The position numbers and the translations under genes are program-made. The notes under the pieces were generated by a model. It was not told where the DNA came from, made no database searches, and saw only the letters and a list, made by a program, of their open reading frames with translations. Positions 53,452 to 64,000 of a stretch of 64,000 bases of DNA are shown here, one piece after another. Position 1 is the first letter of the stretch. Every line of letters begins with the position of its first letter. The stretch is taken from assembly GCA_003254905.1 (NCBI GenBank), contig QANU01108907.1, positions 70,947 to 134,946 of the forward strand. The letters run 5' to 3'. This stretch comes from Nissolia schottii (taxonomy: Eukaryota > Streptophyta > Magnoliopsida > Fabales > Fabaceae).

Positions 53452-56083
53452 CAGAAGCTTGAATATCACCGTAGAATTTCGACCAAAAAAAATTATGACG
53501 GTAGAATGAAGAGAATCAAGACCCCAGTATAAAAGAAAGAAAGACAATAAAAAAAAGAAAAAATTAAAAAATAGTGAGGTCTTTAATTTCATCATCATGT
53601 TTGAAATATAAGGTATATAATTTGTTTTCGTTTCAAATCAATAATGGGTTAATTTGGTCTCTAATAAAAAAATAATAATAATTTAGTCTATATTATTTTC
53701 TATGAATTATTAATTATGTATTTAGTCACACATCGTAAATGAAGTTAAACATATTTTTAAAAGTACAAACAAACACATCTAAGACATTATTGTCATTTTT
53801 CCTCATCTCTTATCTCAATCCCTCAAGTGGCGGTGACTCGAGCAACCATGAGTCAAAACTGCTCCACTTTCTTTCACTTTTGTCATTGCCATAGATCCGA
53901 CACCACTACAATCATTATGTTTTGGTCGCAAGACGACCATTGTCGCTGTTGTATCCAAAATGCTATTAACCATTAGACAACGTTTGTTTATTGAGACAAA
54001 ACAGAAATATTGACACATAAAATCTTGGTTGTTTACACAAAAATGTGTGTCCCAAGATAAAAAAAAATGTGTGTATTTTTTATACATCTATTTTAAAATA
54101 AGAGCAACATGAATAATTTCATGTTTTAAAGATAATATGGCAAGCGAATTATGTTTAAAAATGAGGAAAATGTTACTAGTTGAAAGAGTCTGATTAAGTG
54201 TGCTTAAAATCGAACTAAATAATTCAATCAAAATTCATAAAATTGATCATTCGAAAAATTTAAAATTGAGAAGAAAACACGATTTTTGTTTTTCATCGCG
54301 ATGCACTCTTTGCCTACGCTAGGCTGCATTCGTCAGAGTCTCAAATCAAACCTTTGTTTGTCCATCATCATGCCTCTAATTTCGGTCATCGTCAATTCCT
54401 ATTGGTCATAGCTCTCATCTGCCCTCTACTAATTAATCGCCACTTGTCGCTTGTCCTCCCCCTCTTCTTCTTCTACAGTGCTCATTACGTGAATAGTGTT
54501 AGTCCTCTCATGCCCCCAACACCTATCAACAATCCACATTGATCTAAGCGCCAAAGGCATTTAATATCATAACTTGAATAATAATAGAAATAGAGAAAAA
54601 TTATATTTCTTTAAGCTCTAATTTTATATTTTTTAAGTAATTTTTTTTGCTCTTTTATTGTAATTTCAGTGATAAAAAAAATACAATTTTTTATTTTTAT
54701 GTCTTTATTTCTTGTCATGTTTTAGTGGCAAAGGCAGCCTTAATTGCTACAAATTAGGTAGGATTAACGCTATATGTGTATTAGGTAGGATTAACTTGTC
54801 TCGCTTCGATTAGTATCCAAATCATATTTGCTTGATTTTATATGATTTTGTTTTCAAATTGAATGACACATTGGTCTGATTAATTGTGATTAGAAATATT
54901 GACACAGCTGGGAACATGATCAATATTCCTTATCTTATCTTGTAGTCGTGTGATTGAAGAAATTATGGCTTCTCTCCATTCCTATCTTCAAGAGAGGAAT
55001 GGAAATGGAAACATAGTCTATAAAGCTAAACTTAAAGCAAACAGTAACATGAAATAAATGCATTCATGCCTCGAGAATTGTCACAAATAGCACTTCATTA
55101 AAGTCAACTTATGAAACGATTATACTTATTTAGATTTAGTATTTTACTTGAAATATAGTGTTGATTCGTACTTCATTTATTATTAGATAAATGTTAAGAG
55201 GATTCACAATACATTAAAATCTCATATAATACTCTCGTCATTCCTCATTAATAATCATTTTAAGCTAATACCCATGAATTAAAAAAACTCACTAAATAAT
55301 CTTAATTTAAAAAAAAATAAACATAAGTTACTAAACTACATTTATACGTTTTCCTCTCCATTAATTACTTACATTTTCACTAAATTTCATTTCATTAAGT
55401 CTTTCTTTATTAAGGATAAGAGTTTTACTAAACTACATTTGTCTTCTCTAATATATTATAATTAATTTTATATTAAAATACTACTACTCATGTAAAATAG
55501 TTTACTTCATGGGTATTATCCTAAAATAATAAGTACCATTTCTCCCTCCTTGTAAGTACCATAAGTACATAACTGAGTTGTCTACTAATATTATTTTATT
55601 CACAAAATGAAATAGGAAAAGGCAAGGACAAGACAAGGGACAGGCGGCACCCTCGACGTGTCGACATACCAATGGACCCAAGTCTCTTCATGCGACACAA
55701 ACGAAAGGGGAGCCACTGGGGTTCTGAAACGTGTCTATGTCTAAGTGTGGTGCGGGCCCCATACAGTAATAACCCTCCAACTTCTAGGGCAACACAAAGT
55801 GTCATAAAGGAGAAAGAAAAAAAAAAAAAGAAAAAAAGAAGAGGTTGATTGAGCTGATGTAAGTGTGTGTGAGAATGGGGGAATCCAACACCAAGGAACA
55901 TAGGTAAGTAGGGAATGGGGAACAAAGGCTTCCAACATTTCAATGGCTATGAAGACTGAAACACAAAGCTTGTGCTCATGACCCATTCAATGCTCGACAC
56001 GTATATATGGGATGGCATCTATCTTCATAAGTGGGGGCCCTATCTCTTTTTTTTTTCTTTCAAAAGAGTATGAATTCTTTTCA
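53450..56083. other. Gene-free intergenic DNA
   Basis: No recognisable coding domain. The frame at 55596-55943 (-) contains low-complexity Phe-rich sequence from a poly-A tract and is not credible. No clear transposon boundaries were found. Confidence 0.5.
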
Positions 56084-56605
56084 GACTAAATATATTTTTA
56101 GTCTTTTATCAATTTTAAATTTTGTATTTTATTTTTTATTATTTTTTTGTTAAAAATTATTTCTCACAAATTTTTGAAGGCTTTAATTATTATTATTATC
56201 ATGTTAAACCGTTAACTGTTGACATGATAATTAACTTGATTATGTGGCAAAGATGAGGGATGGGGGAATAGATAAGCAAATGAGGGCCTGGGTGAGGTCT
56301 TTTCTTAGCAACGAGAGTCACGGCTCACAAAGTTGTAGCAAAGAAGAAAAAAACAACAAGTGTTCATTGAGAGCAACACGAAAGTAAGCAAATCAAGTAA
56401 TGGTTGTGTTAATTATTTTGACACGTTGACCTGCTACGTGAGTAAGTTAACTGTCATGTTAGCAGTTAACGGATTAATATATGATGGTGGGAACTAAAAC
56501 TTTACAAAAAAAATCATGAGGAACAATTTTGAGTGAAAAAAAAAATTTATGAAGTAAAACACAAAATTCAAAATTTACAAGGGATTAAAACATATTTAAC
56601 CCCTT
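56084..56605. mobile_element. Mutator-like non-autonomous element with long inverted arms
   Basis: The left arm ACTAAATATATTTTTAGTC…TTTAAATTTTGTATTTTATT pairs with the right arm AAACACAAAATTCAAAATTT…GGGATTAAAACATATTTAACC. Further in, AACCGTTAACTG (about 56205) pairs with CAGTTAACGG (about 56463). It is about 520 bp with no coding domain, and the ends resemble those of the elements at 26080 and 46380. Confidence 0.6.
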
Positions 56606-56643
56606 TTTATTTATTTATAGTATATTTTATTTTGAGAAACTAA

Positions 56644-56843
56644 GGGTGCATTTGGTATCAATTTTTATTTCCAATTTTCATTTACATATTTTTTTATTTT
56701 TCAAAATTTTGTGAAAGAAACCTTAAAAATTATAAAATTTCTTGTTGTCATTCTCAATTTTCATTATTTATTTTCACAAAATTCTAAAAATAAAAAATTT
56801 TAAAAATAAAAAATTAAAATAAAAACTAATACCAAACGCACAA
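56644..56843. mobile_element. Tourist-like MITE
   Basis: The left end GGGTGCATTTGGTATCA is preceded by TAA (56641-56643). The right end ATACCAAACGCACAA is followed by TAA (56844-56846). The termini pair at about 12 of 15 positions. 200 bp, AT-rich interior. Confidence 0.6.
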
Positions 56844-56846
56844 TAA

Positions 56847-58960
56847 TATCTGAGGTAGTGTTTTGGTTACTACCCTAAAAATTTTAGAAAGACACATCTC
56901 TCACATCTTTTATTTTAAGAATATATAAATTGACTTAAAAATTATTTTTGAATAAAAAATAATCCATTTTTTTAATTATTTATATCTCATTTTCAAAATA
57001 TATTTTTATCTTCAATGTCTTTGTCTATTTTGCCTCTTAAATCCAGCACTTCCTTATAGTGCACTCAGACGCATAAAATAAGTTCTTTCCGTAATATTTT
57101 TTTTTCTATGTATACGAATTTATGTTCAAGGTTAACACCCGTCATTGATCAAAGTGGATTAGTATCATTGTGGAAAAAGAGGAAATCCACGGTTACTATT
57201 TTGTCCCCCGCACATGACCAACATTTTCATGCTCCGCTCAGCCAAATTTCCTTTTATGTATTTAACCAAAACAAACAAAAAAATTAATAAAAAATTACTG
57301 AGGAGAAGATTGTTTTATTTAAAGTGCAACATAAAATGCCGTATTAAGTAATGTTGCCTTTTTTTTACAATCCATAAGCTTAATTAATACATTGACCCGA
57401 ATTAAAAAAAAAAACATTGACCCATCGTATATCATATATTTATCACATTCAATCAAATTTATACATTAACATATTATTTATTTTATGTTTATAACATGCG
57501 TGTATTCAAATGCTACAAAATTATATATTGCAAAAGTCTCATCCTGCTCCTTTTTGTTTCCCTAAGAGATATCTTAGGATGAATTTAATGTAGAAGTAAA
57601 ATAAAAACATTTTTTGCTAGTAAATATTTTAAGAATATTTTGATAAGAGTTAAAAGGGAAAAAAAATTCGTTGTTCTCAATGTATTATGCATTTAAAATT
57701 TACAAGATTTACTTTTTTTAAATAAAAAATTTATTTTCTTTATTCTATGACTGAACTCAAAATAAAATAAGAGTCCCTACCAAAATAATAATAGAGTGCA
57801 GTAAAAGTTTACCAATAAATTTTGGCTCCATTTATTTCCCATATTAAAGTGACAGTTGGCTGGATACTACCGAGAATAGGGTGGTCAATAAGAATACAGA
57901 GGTGACACTATGAATCATGTCGTTATTACCTTCTCCATCCAATTATTTTTATCATTTCCCAATGAAATATTTATTTAAAATTATTTCTTATTTAAATAGA
58001 TTAATAAAATATTAAATATATTTTTTTATAAGTTTATTTTTATCATCTCTTATATTTTTAATAATATTTAATTATTGTAACATTAACTATTCAATATTAA
58101 TTTTATGTACACACTATATTTTTTTATTTTAATGTTAATTAAATAAATTTTAAATCGTGTGTTTTTGTAAAAAAAAAAAAAAAAATTGGACAAAATGTAA
58201 TATAAGATGAGAATCACGACTTATGTCATCATGGAGTGACATGATATATGCTCCTGTATGTTTATGGAAAAATACCTAGATGCTTCTAGTCCATACATAA
58301 ATTCACATTTTAGTTTTAAACAGGGAGTAAAAACGGAAATGTCAATTTGTATATAGTTTATCAACAAGAGAAATTTTTATGTGCTCATGGAGCGCATTTA
58401 ATGTATGCTTCATGAGTACTATCATCCATTAATTTTAATTTATATTTCTTTCGTTTTATATTATATGTCATTTTTTTATAAATGCATATATACATATTAA
58501 GAAATTAATTAGTTTGTACATATTCAAATAAAATATTAAATGTTTAGACTAAATTAACTTCCAATAAGTGTTATGAAAAATTGTAATGCAATTAATATAC
58601 TGATAGATAACTCATAATAAATAAGAGTATAATTAGAGAGACAATAATTAATACTTCTTTAATCTAATCAAACAACAATTAATTTTGCACAAAATTTTGG
58701 AAAAGAAGTGACGAGTAAGAGTGGACAAAGATAGTAATATTTAAAAATACATGTTAAACAACAAAATCAATGAATATACAGTAATATATACTTCTACAAC
58801 ATTCATTGAATGCGCTCCTTAAACACATAAGAGTTTTCTCCCTTCAAGAAAGAATATTTAACATGAGACTTGATGGAATCTTTTTTCTAATATAAATGGT
58901 GAACACAAAAATAAAGAATTAAGCATTTCTTTTTTTTATTCTCATCTTATCGTTTTAATG
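56847..58960. other. Gene-free DNA upstream of the MADS-box gene
   Basis: AT-rich without recognisable frames. It may contain distal promoter elements, but none can be supported individually. Confidence 0.5.
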
Positions 58961-58970
58961 TCTCAAAGGC

Positions 58971-58980
58971 CAAAATATAG
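58971..58980 (+). promoter_or_regulatory. CArG-like box C(A/T)8G upstream of the MADS-box gene
   Basis: CAAAATATAG, 150 bp before the start codon, fits the C(A/T)8G variant bound by some MADS-domain proteins. Its position fits possible auto- or cross-regulation among MADS factors. In AT-rich DNA such a match has a fair chance of being random. Confidence 0.35.
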
Positions 58981-59047
58981 GTTTCAAGTAATCAGATTTT
59001 GTTCTACGCCATAATAATATCCCTTTATATATATGCAGCCGAAGCTA

Positions 59048-59056
59048 TTATAAAGA
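59048..59056 (+). promoter_or_regulatory. Probable TATA box of the MADS-box gene
   Basis: CTATTATAAAGAG lies about 70 bp upstream of the ATG at 59121, implying a leader of about 40 nt. Confidence 0.5.
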
Positions 59057-59120
59057 GAGGAACGGGGAGAGTGTGGTTCATAGCACTCACCAGTTACAAT
59101 CAAAAGAGAGAAGGAAGAGG

Positions 59121-59529
59121 ATGGGAAGAGGGAGGGTGGTTGTGGAGAGAATAGAGAACAAGATAAATAGGCAAGTAACGTTCTCAAAGAGAAGGAGCGG
59201 TTTGCTGAAGAAAGCGTTTGAGCTATCAGTGCTATGCGATGCAGAGGTCGCACTTATCATCTTCTCTACCCGTGGCAGGCTCTTCCAATACAGTAGCTCC
59301 GAGTACGTACTCTATCATTCATTCTTTCATTCTTTAATTTCTTCTATAAAAATTGGGTTATTATATATTGTTCTAATTGGCTGCCTAGGGTTTTCTACTT
59401 GTTTTCTTTTTAATCTCTATGAAAGAGCATTCTTGTGTTGTTTTGTGACTTGATTTGGAGTCATGCTTGCCATATTAAGAAATAAGAACTGATGTTCTAA
59501 TATTTAAGAATGATCAGTGGCATAAGGGA

Positions 59530-59575
<46 letters not shown>

Positions 59576-61786
59576 TCTAGTTATCATTAAAAAAAATTTG
59601 TGTTGGGGGGTAAATTAAAACACTTTAGGGCTCATATATATATGGGTAATATGCTAATAATAGCCATGCGGATCTGCTTGTTTCCTTATTTTCTTTTTCA
59701 AAAAATCAAAAAAGAATGTTATTTATAAATGTTAAACCGTACAGTTTGCTCTCACCTTTCAATAGTTAGTCTTAATTAGTAATTAAGAACAAACCCTAAA
59801 TTTCTAAAATAAAATAAAAATGTTATATAGAGACGATAATTCTTTGTTCGAAGCATATATATGAGCAAGTTATTTGTTTTAGTGGGAGAGTGTGGCAATT
59901 CTATGTTTTTAAGCAGCTGCAGCTGCAGCTGCAGCTGGAGGTATGGCTTTTGGTAGGGGTAGTTAATTATTTAGATTTTCTCTTTAGAGCTACAAGTTGG
60001 GCAAAGCTACTATAAGTAGCTAGCTGGTTCAGTTTTACTGTAGGGGTAAGGGCTTTTTGCTTGGAAAGCATGATCCTAATTTGTTGTAGCTCCTGAGCAC
60101 TCTAGAGCTACCCAATCCCTCCCTTTTTCCCTTTTTTTTCCTTTCTTTTCCCCTTGATTTTTATTATGCCTTGCAATCCATTCATAGTCTTGTATGAATA
60201 TGCTTCAATCAACTTCAATTCATAGTTTGTTTAAGGTTGTGTATAGCAAGGAGTTAATCATAAGAAGTAAGGGTAAAACTTGTAATTGAGTCCACAATTT
60301 AATAGTTATTTATTCATTTCGTTAAATTTAAATATTAGGTTTGACTCACAACTCTCTTGCCATGGTAAAAGGAAAAATGAAAAAATGCAAGCGCAAAACT
60401 ATATGTTGATTAATTGTGTAATAATTTCATCATTAATTTAGAGTAACTAAATCCTAGTAAAATCTACTATATTATATATAGTCCTGCAAACTGGGAATAA
60501 AAAACATGCCTATTGGCTTGATTCCAATATTTTCTTTTGACGGAATAAAAGTAGTGTTCTTCTCAAATCCAGTACTTCATTCATTTACTTCAGCCAGGAT
60601 GTACAAAGGCTCGCTAATCTGAACTTTAATTTCCTTGAATTTCTCAAGTTTTCTTCGTTAATTCTAGTAATTACTATAACCAATTAATAATGATAGTTGT
60701 TTCATTTATGATCTGTCAGCATAAACAGAATCATAGAGAAGTATCGTCAGTGTTGCTTCAACATGTCGCAGACTAACGACTTAGTTGAACTTCAGTCACA
60801 GGTTTTAATTTTCTCCTCTTCTCTCCATGAATTGCAACCATATCTATTGAGAAGGCTTTTTTATTAGTTACTGATGAAAATTACAATCCATATATAAACT
60901 GGTTTCAAATTGACAATAATAAATAGCTATTGGAGTTTGCATTTTGATCACTCTTAGCGTTATTGTGAATTATCGCAGAGCTTATACCAGGAGCTTTCGA
61001 AATTAAGATCCAAACATGAAACTCTCGAGCGGGCACAAAGGTAATTAAACTATATTCTCGAGAGATCCAGTGGACACAAAGTAAACTAACTAAAAATGTT
61101 CTGGACTGCTTTAATTGAGTTAATTAATTAATTAATTTGTGTTTGTGATTGAAGGCATTTTCTAGGAGAAGAACTAGAGCCACTAAGCATGAAAGAATTG
61201 GAAACTCTAGAGAAACAACTCGACAAGACGCTTGCACAAACTCGACACCAACAAGTACTCAATATTCATTCTCACTTACTTACTTGTCATTACCATATAT
61301 ATAGTAATGAAACATATGTGAACTGTGATTGAAATTTCAAACACAAATATTATTTTTACATCTCAAAAAGTGACATTATGCGTATATTACACAAAAAAAT
61401 AAATATTACAAAATGAATAAACAGTCACTATTATCAAATATTTATATTTACACGATACACATGTATTTAATATTATTCGTTTATGTATTTGATAATGTGT
61501 ATTTATCTATTTTATGTTTATACAGACATGTATGTGTTTAATAATGTTTATTTTTTTATTTTATAATATTTACTTCTTCTTTTTTAAGTATACCTGGATT
61601 GTTAATTTTTTGGGGCGGCACAAATAACGGAACTGTTGAAAACACACGAGATATAACACAAGTGCCTTTTAAATTAATTAATTGCAGACGCAGAAGCTGA
61701 AGGCGCGACTTGACGAATTACGTGAAAAGGTACGCAATATATACCATTAACGCAAAAAATGATAGTATGAGTAATTTGTGTTACCA

Positions 61787-61821
<35 letters not shown>

Positions 61822-62939
61822 CCTAGTAATTTCCAACTCACTCGTGATTAGTTATTTAGCATATCCCTTAGTCAATTGAAAAATCAAATAAAAACTAAAA
61901 GAAGTTACTACAGTATCGTAGCAGAGATAGCCGTTAGGTCAGTTAGAATAGTTGTTATGCGGTTAATAAAAGTTAAGTTATTGGAGTTAGTTTAGTAATC
62001 CAATGTATGTGAATTCATTGGAGTTAGTTTAGTAATCCGATGTATGTGAATTCATATATATATATATATAAAATAGTGACTAATTCTCCTCATTAACATA
62101 TATTATTGGCAGGTCCACGACCAGGAAGAGGTTAACAAACAATTGAAATCCAAGGTTTAATTTCTCCTATAATAAATAATCACATGCTATTAGGAATGCT
62201 ATAAATTTCAAACAATTTGTATATGTGTGTGTGATAATGCCCTTTTCCTTACATACATCTAACTTTCTGGTCCAGGAAAGAGATACTTGTGATAATGCCC
62301 CGTTCGTCTACGGCAACAACCATATTAGGATGCATGATCCAGAAATCAATCAGCTGTCTGCTGGAACAACCTTGCAAAATGGGTGCGCACATATTATTTT
62401 TCTTTCTTATTTCAATTGTGCTAGAATCACACATTATTCAGACATAGAGCCTAAATAATATTTAAGTTAGCTTCTGAATTAAATTTAAGACAACTAATTA
62501 ATATTTAGAATTGAGTTAAGCTGTCTTAATTCTCAAAAATTTGCCTTAATTCTCACGAACTTGTTATTAGTCACAAAATATGATATACATGTAGATATAT
62601 GAACGTGCATGTATCATCACTTTTTATGTACAAAGTTCAAATAATTTAGAGAACTAAAGATAAAATATCAGACGGTGTATTCAGATGCATTAATTTCTAT
62701 CAGCATGTGATTTAATTTATAGTCCCTAGATGGCATGCATTTAGATTCCATACACTAAAGGCCTAATTGTGCGACATGCATAATGTTGATTAAGAAGTAC
62801 CATATATTAATTTGGTTGCAGGTGGTTTCGGCAGCGGCAATTAGCTGGGTCAAAAGGAGAAGCAATTGGGACACTGAGTACAGCTGAGTTAGGCCAAAGC
62901 AGTCATGATAATTACAAGAACAATGAATGGCTGCTTTGA
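59121..62939 (+). CDS. MIKC-type MADS-box transcription factor, eight exons
   Basis: A DNA-binding developmental regulator. Exons: 59121-59302, 60720-60801, 60979-61040, 61155-61254, 61688-61729, 62113-62154, 62276-62382 and 62822-62939. Junctions are all GT-AG and the joined frame encodes 244 residues. Seen: a full MADS domain (residues 1-60; [20 protein letters not shown], then [17 protein letters not shown]), a short I region, a K domain (about 85-170) with [20 protein letters not shown] and heptad-like leucines, and a divergent C terminus ending NNEWLL. Exon sizes in the K domain (62, 100, 42, 42 bp) are the classic MIKC pattern. Sequence character places it in the AP1/SEP/AGL6/FLC superclade, closest in feel to SEP/AGL6-like proteins, but the residues [17 protein letters not shown] are unlike canonical members. 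Subfamily is therefore left open. The copy looks intact. Intron 1 (1.4 kb) is long, as is usual for these regulators. Confidence 0.93.
59532..59567. repeat. (TA)n microsatellite in MADS intron 1
   Basis: About 18 uninterrupted TA units, followed by CACACAC. Confidence 0.9.
59913..59937. repeat. (GCAGCT)4 self-complementary repeat in MADS intron 1
   Basis: Four GCAGCT hexamers plus G. Every CAGCTG or GCAGCTGC window is a perfect palindrome, and CAGCTG also fits the E-box CANNTG. It is strikingly GC-rich within an AT-rich intron. Confidence 0.85.
61790..61817. repeat. (TA)n microsatellite in MADS intron 5
   Basis: About 14 TA units shortly after the exon ending at 61729. Confidence 0.9.
61981..62054. 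repeat. 37-bp tandem duplication in MADS intron 5
   Basis: Two adjacent copies of TTGGAGTTAGTTTAGTAATC…GTATGTGAATTCA at 61981-62017 and 62018-62054 differ by a single base by eye. The preceding AGTTAGAATAGTTGTTA-type sequence resembles LTR ends, so this may be a retroelement scrap. Confidence 0.85.
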
Positions 62940-63498
62940 TAATGTTCATATAGTACTAATTAATATTACCGGCTCCTGCATGATCTTATGTGTGTGTGGA
63001 TTCATCAAATGTATTATTTGTTCTCAGTCTCACAAAAAAACACTTCTTGAGTGTCCAAAATCGACGACAGTTAGATTTTAATTAAGTCCTTTTGATTTAT
63101 AATGGAGATGAGAAGTGCTTATTTAATTTGTTAGCAGGCCTATATATGTAGCTAGCTTCAATTCAAGCCAACCCAATATGTAGCACCTTCAACAGGACTC
63201 CACGTACGACAATATCAAACACTATATCGAGCTCTTTTCTAATTAAGTTAATTAGTGCTATTCTAGTTATAATACTCGTTTCATTTTAATTGCCCATTTT
63301 CTTTTTTTTAGGATTTTAAAATATTTGTCAATTTATAATATTTATGTATAATTGCTTTTTTTTTTTAATTCATACCATAATTATATAAAACATTTATAGT
63401 GTAGTATATATAAAAAAGTAATAATTATAATAAAAATATAATTTTTTAATATAAAAATAATTTTTATTTTATATATTTACTAGAATATTTTTAATTTT
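62940..63498. other. 3' flank of the MADS-box gene
   Basis: Probable 3' untranslated region, then AT-rich DNA. No separate gene and no clear polyadenylation signal could be singled out. Confidence 0.5.
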
Positions 63499-63796
63499 GG
63501 GTTAATTAAGTTTTTAGACCCTGTAATATGAAAAAGTTTGGTTTTGGTCCCTCATGATAAATTTTAGTCCTTGTAAAATGCGAAAATTTGATTTTGGTCC
63601 CTGTGGACAGTTGGTGATGGACAGTGATGTAGAAATAGTCCCTGATGACGGGTTAACTGACACGTCATCACCGTCTATCACCAACCGTCCACAGGAGCTA
63701 AAATCAAATTTTCACATTTTATAGGGACTAAAACTTGTCATGAGGGATTAAAACCAAACTTTTTCATATTACAGGGACTAAAAACTTAATTAACCC
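63499..63796. mobile_element. 298-bp foldback Mutator-like MITE, copy 2
   Basis: Same ends (GGGTTAATTAAGTTTTTA … TAAAAACTTAATTAACCC), same length and about 95 percent identity by eye to copy 1 at 31651-31948. It is flanked by perfect 9-bp direct repeats TTTAATTTT (63490-63498 and 63797-63805), the Mutator-type target duplication. Interior non-coding. Confidence 0.9.
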
Positions 63797-63805
63797 TTTA
63801 ATTTT

Positions 63806-64000
63806 TATCTTATATGTATAGCGTTTGGTTTAATTTTAGACAATTAAAATGGAACAGAGGGAAGGAGTAATACATAAACTTTTAAGATTCTTAGATATAT
63901 ACTTTGTATCATCTTAATTAATTTATTCAGGAAATGTCTGGAAATGAAATTTTAATAAAGGGTCGTTTTGGTATATATGTAGAAATAGGGGTAAAAAGAT
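63806..64000. other. Window end, no feature
   Basis: AT-rich DNA without a recognisable feature. Confidence 0.5.

Noticed and set aside
58984..59253. Antisense frame over MADS exon 1
   Set aside because: Shadow of the conserved MADS domain.

Overview
The window reads as nuclear DNA of a flowering plant, most likely a eudicot and probably a legume close to soybean. It is strongly AT-rich. Its genes are intron-rich and have plant-only architectures: a plastid-targeted phosphoglucomutase, a gibberellin 20-oxidase, a MIKC-type MADS-box factor and a plant O-fucosyltransferase-like protein. The intergenic DNA is a patchwork of plant transposon relics (Mutator-like, hAT, PIF/Harbinger, LINE, LTR). 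The legume assignment is inference; the gene assignments rest on translated motifs and on splice sites that restore one continuous reading frame in each gene.

Layout. 1-2600: relics of a Ty3/gypsy LTR retrotransposon and a transposon end. 2857-3864 (+): intronless carboxylesterase (CXE/HSL family). 4402-4968: small hAT element with 8-bp target duplications and an internal minisatellite. 5000-10100: no gene, transposon debris. 10100-15500: a decayed FAR1/Mutator-transposase-like gene on the minus strand, with a solo-LTR-like insertion at 13213-14760. Its introns and flanking spacers are filled by arrays with an exact 23-bp pitch. 16531-17401: PIF/Harbinger-like element. 18736-20453: 5'-truncated LINE. 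22514-24158 (-): gibberellin 20-oxidase, three exons. 25319-32426: hAT, Mutator-like and Tourist-like elements in gene-free DNA. 32430-39850: no recognisable gene. 39853-45969 (-): plastidic phosphoglucomutase, 22 coding exons. 48026-53015 (-): O-fucosyltransferase-like Golgi protein, nine coding exons. 53450-59050: no gene, several MITEs. 59121-62939 (+): MIKC MADS-box gene, eight exons. 63499-63796: a second copy of the 298-bp foldback element also found at 31651.

The intact genes do not form a pathway. They cover hormone biosynthesis (GA20ox), starch and sugar metabolism (PGM), cell-wall or glycoprotein biology (O-fucosyltransferase-like), floral or developmental transcription control (MADS) and ester hydrolysis (CXE). 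This is ordinary plant gene order with no operon logic.

The most unusual signal is in the FAR1-like relic. A 10-bp core close to AGACCTAACC recurs at exactly 23-bp steps, with dissimilar 13-bp spacers. It occurs as six separate arrays (about 27 units), all in introns or non-coding spacers of that one unit and on both orientations. Second in interest are two apparent GC-AG introns within the single phosphoglucomutase gene.
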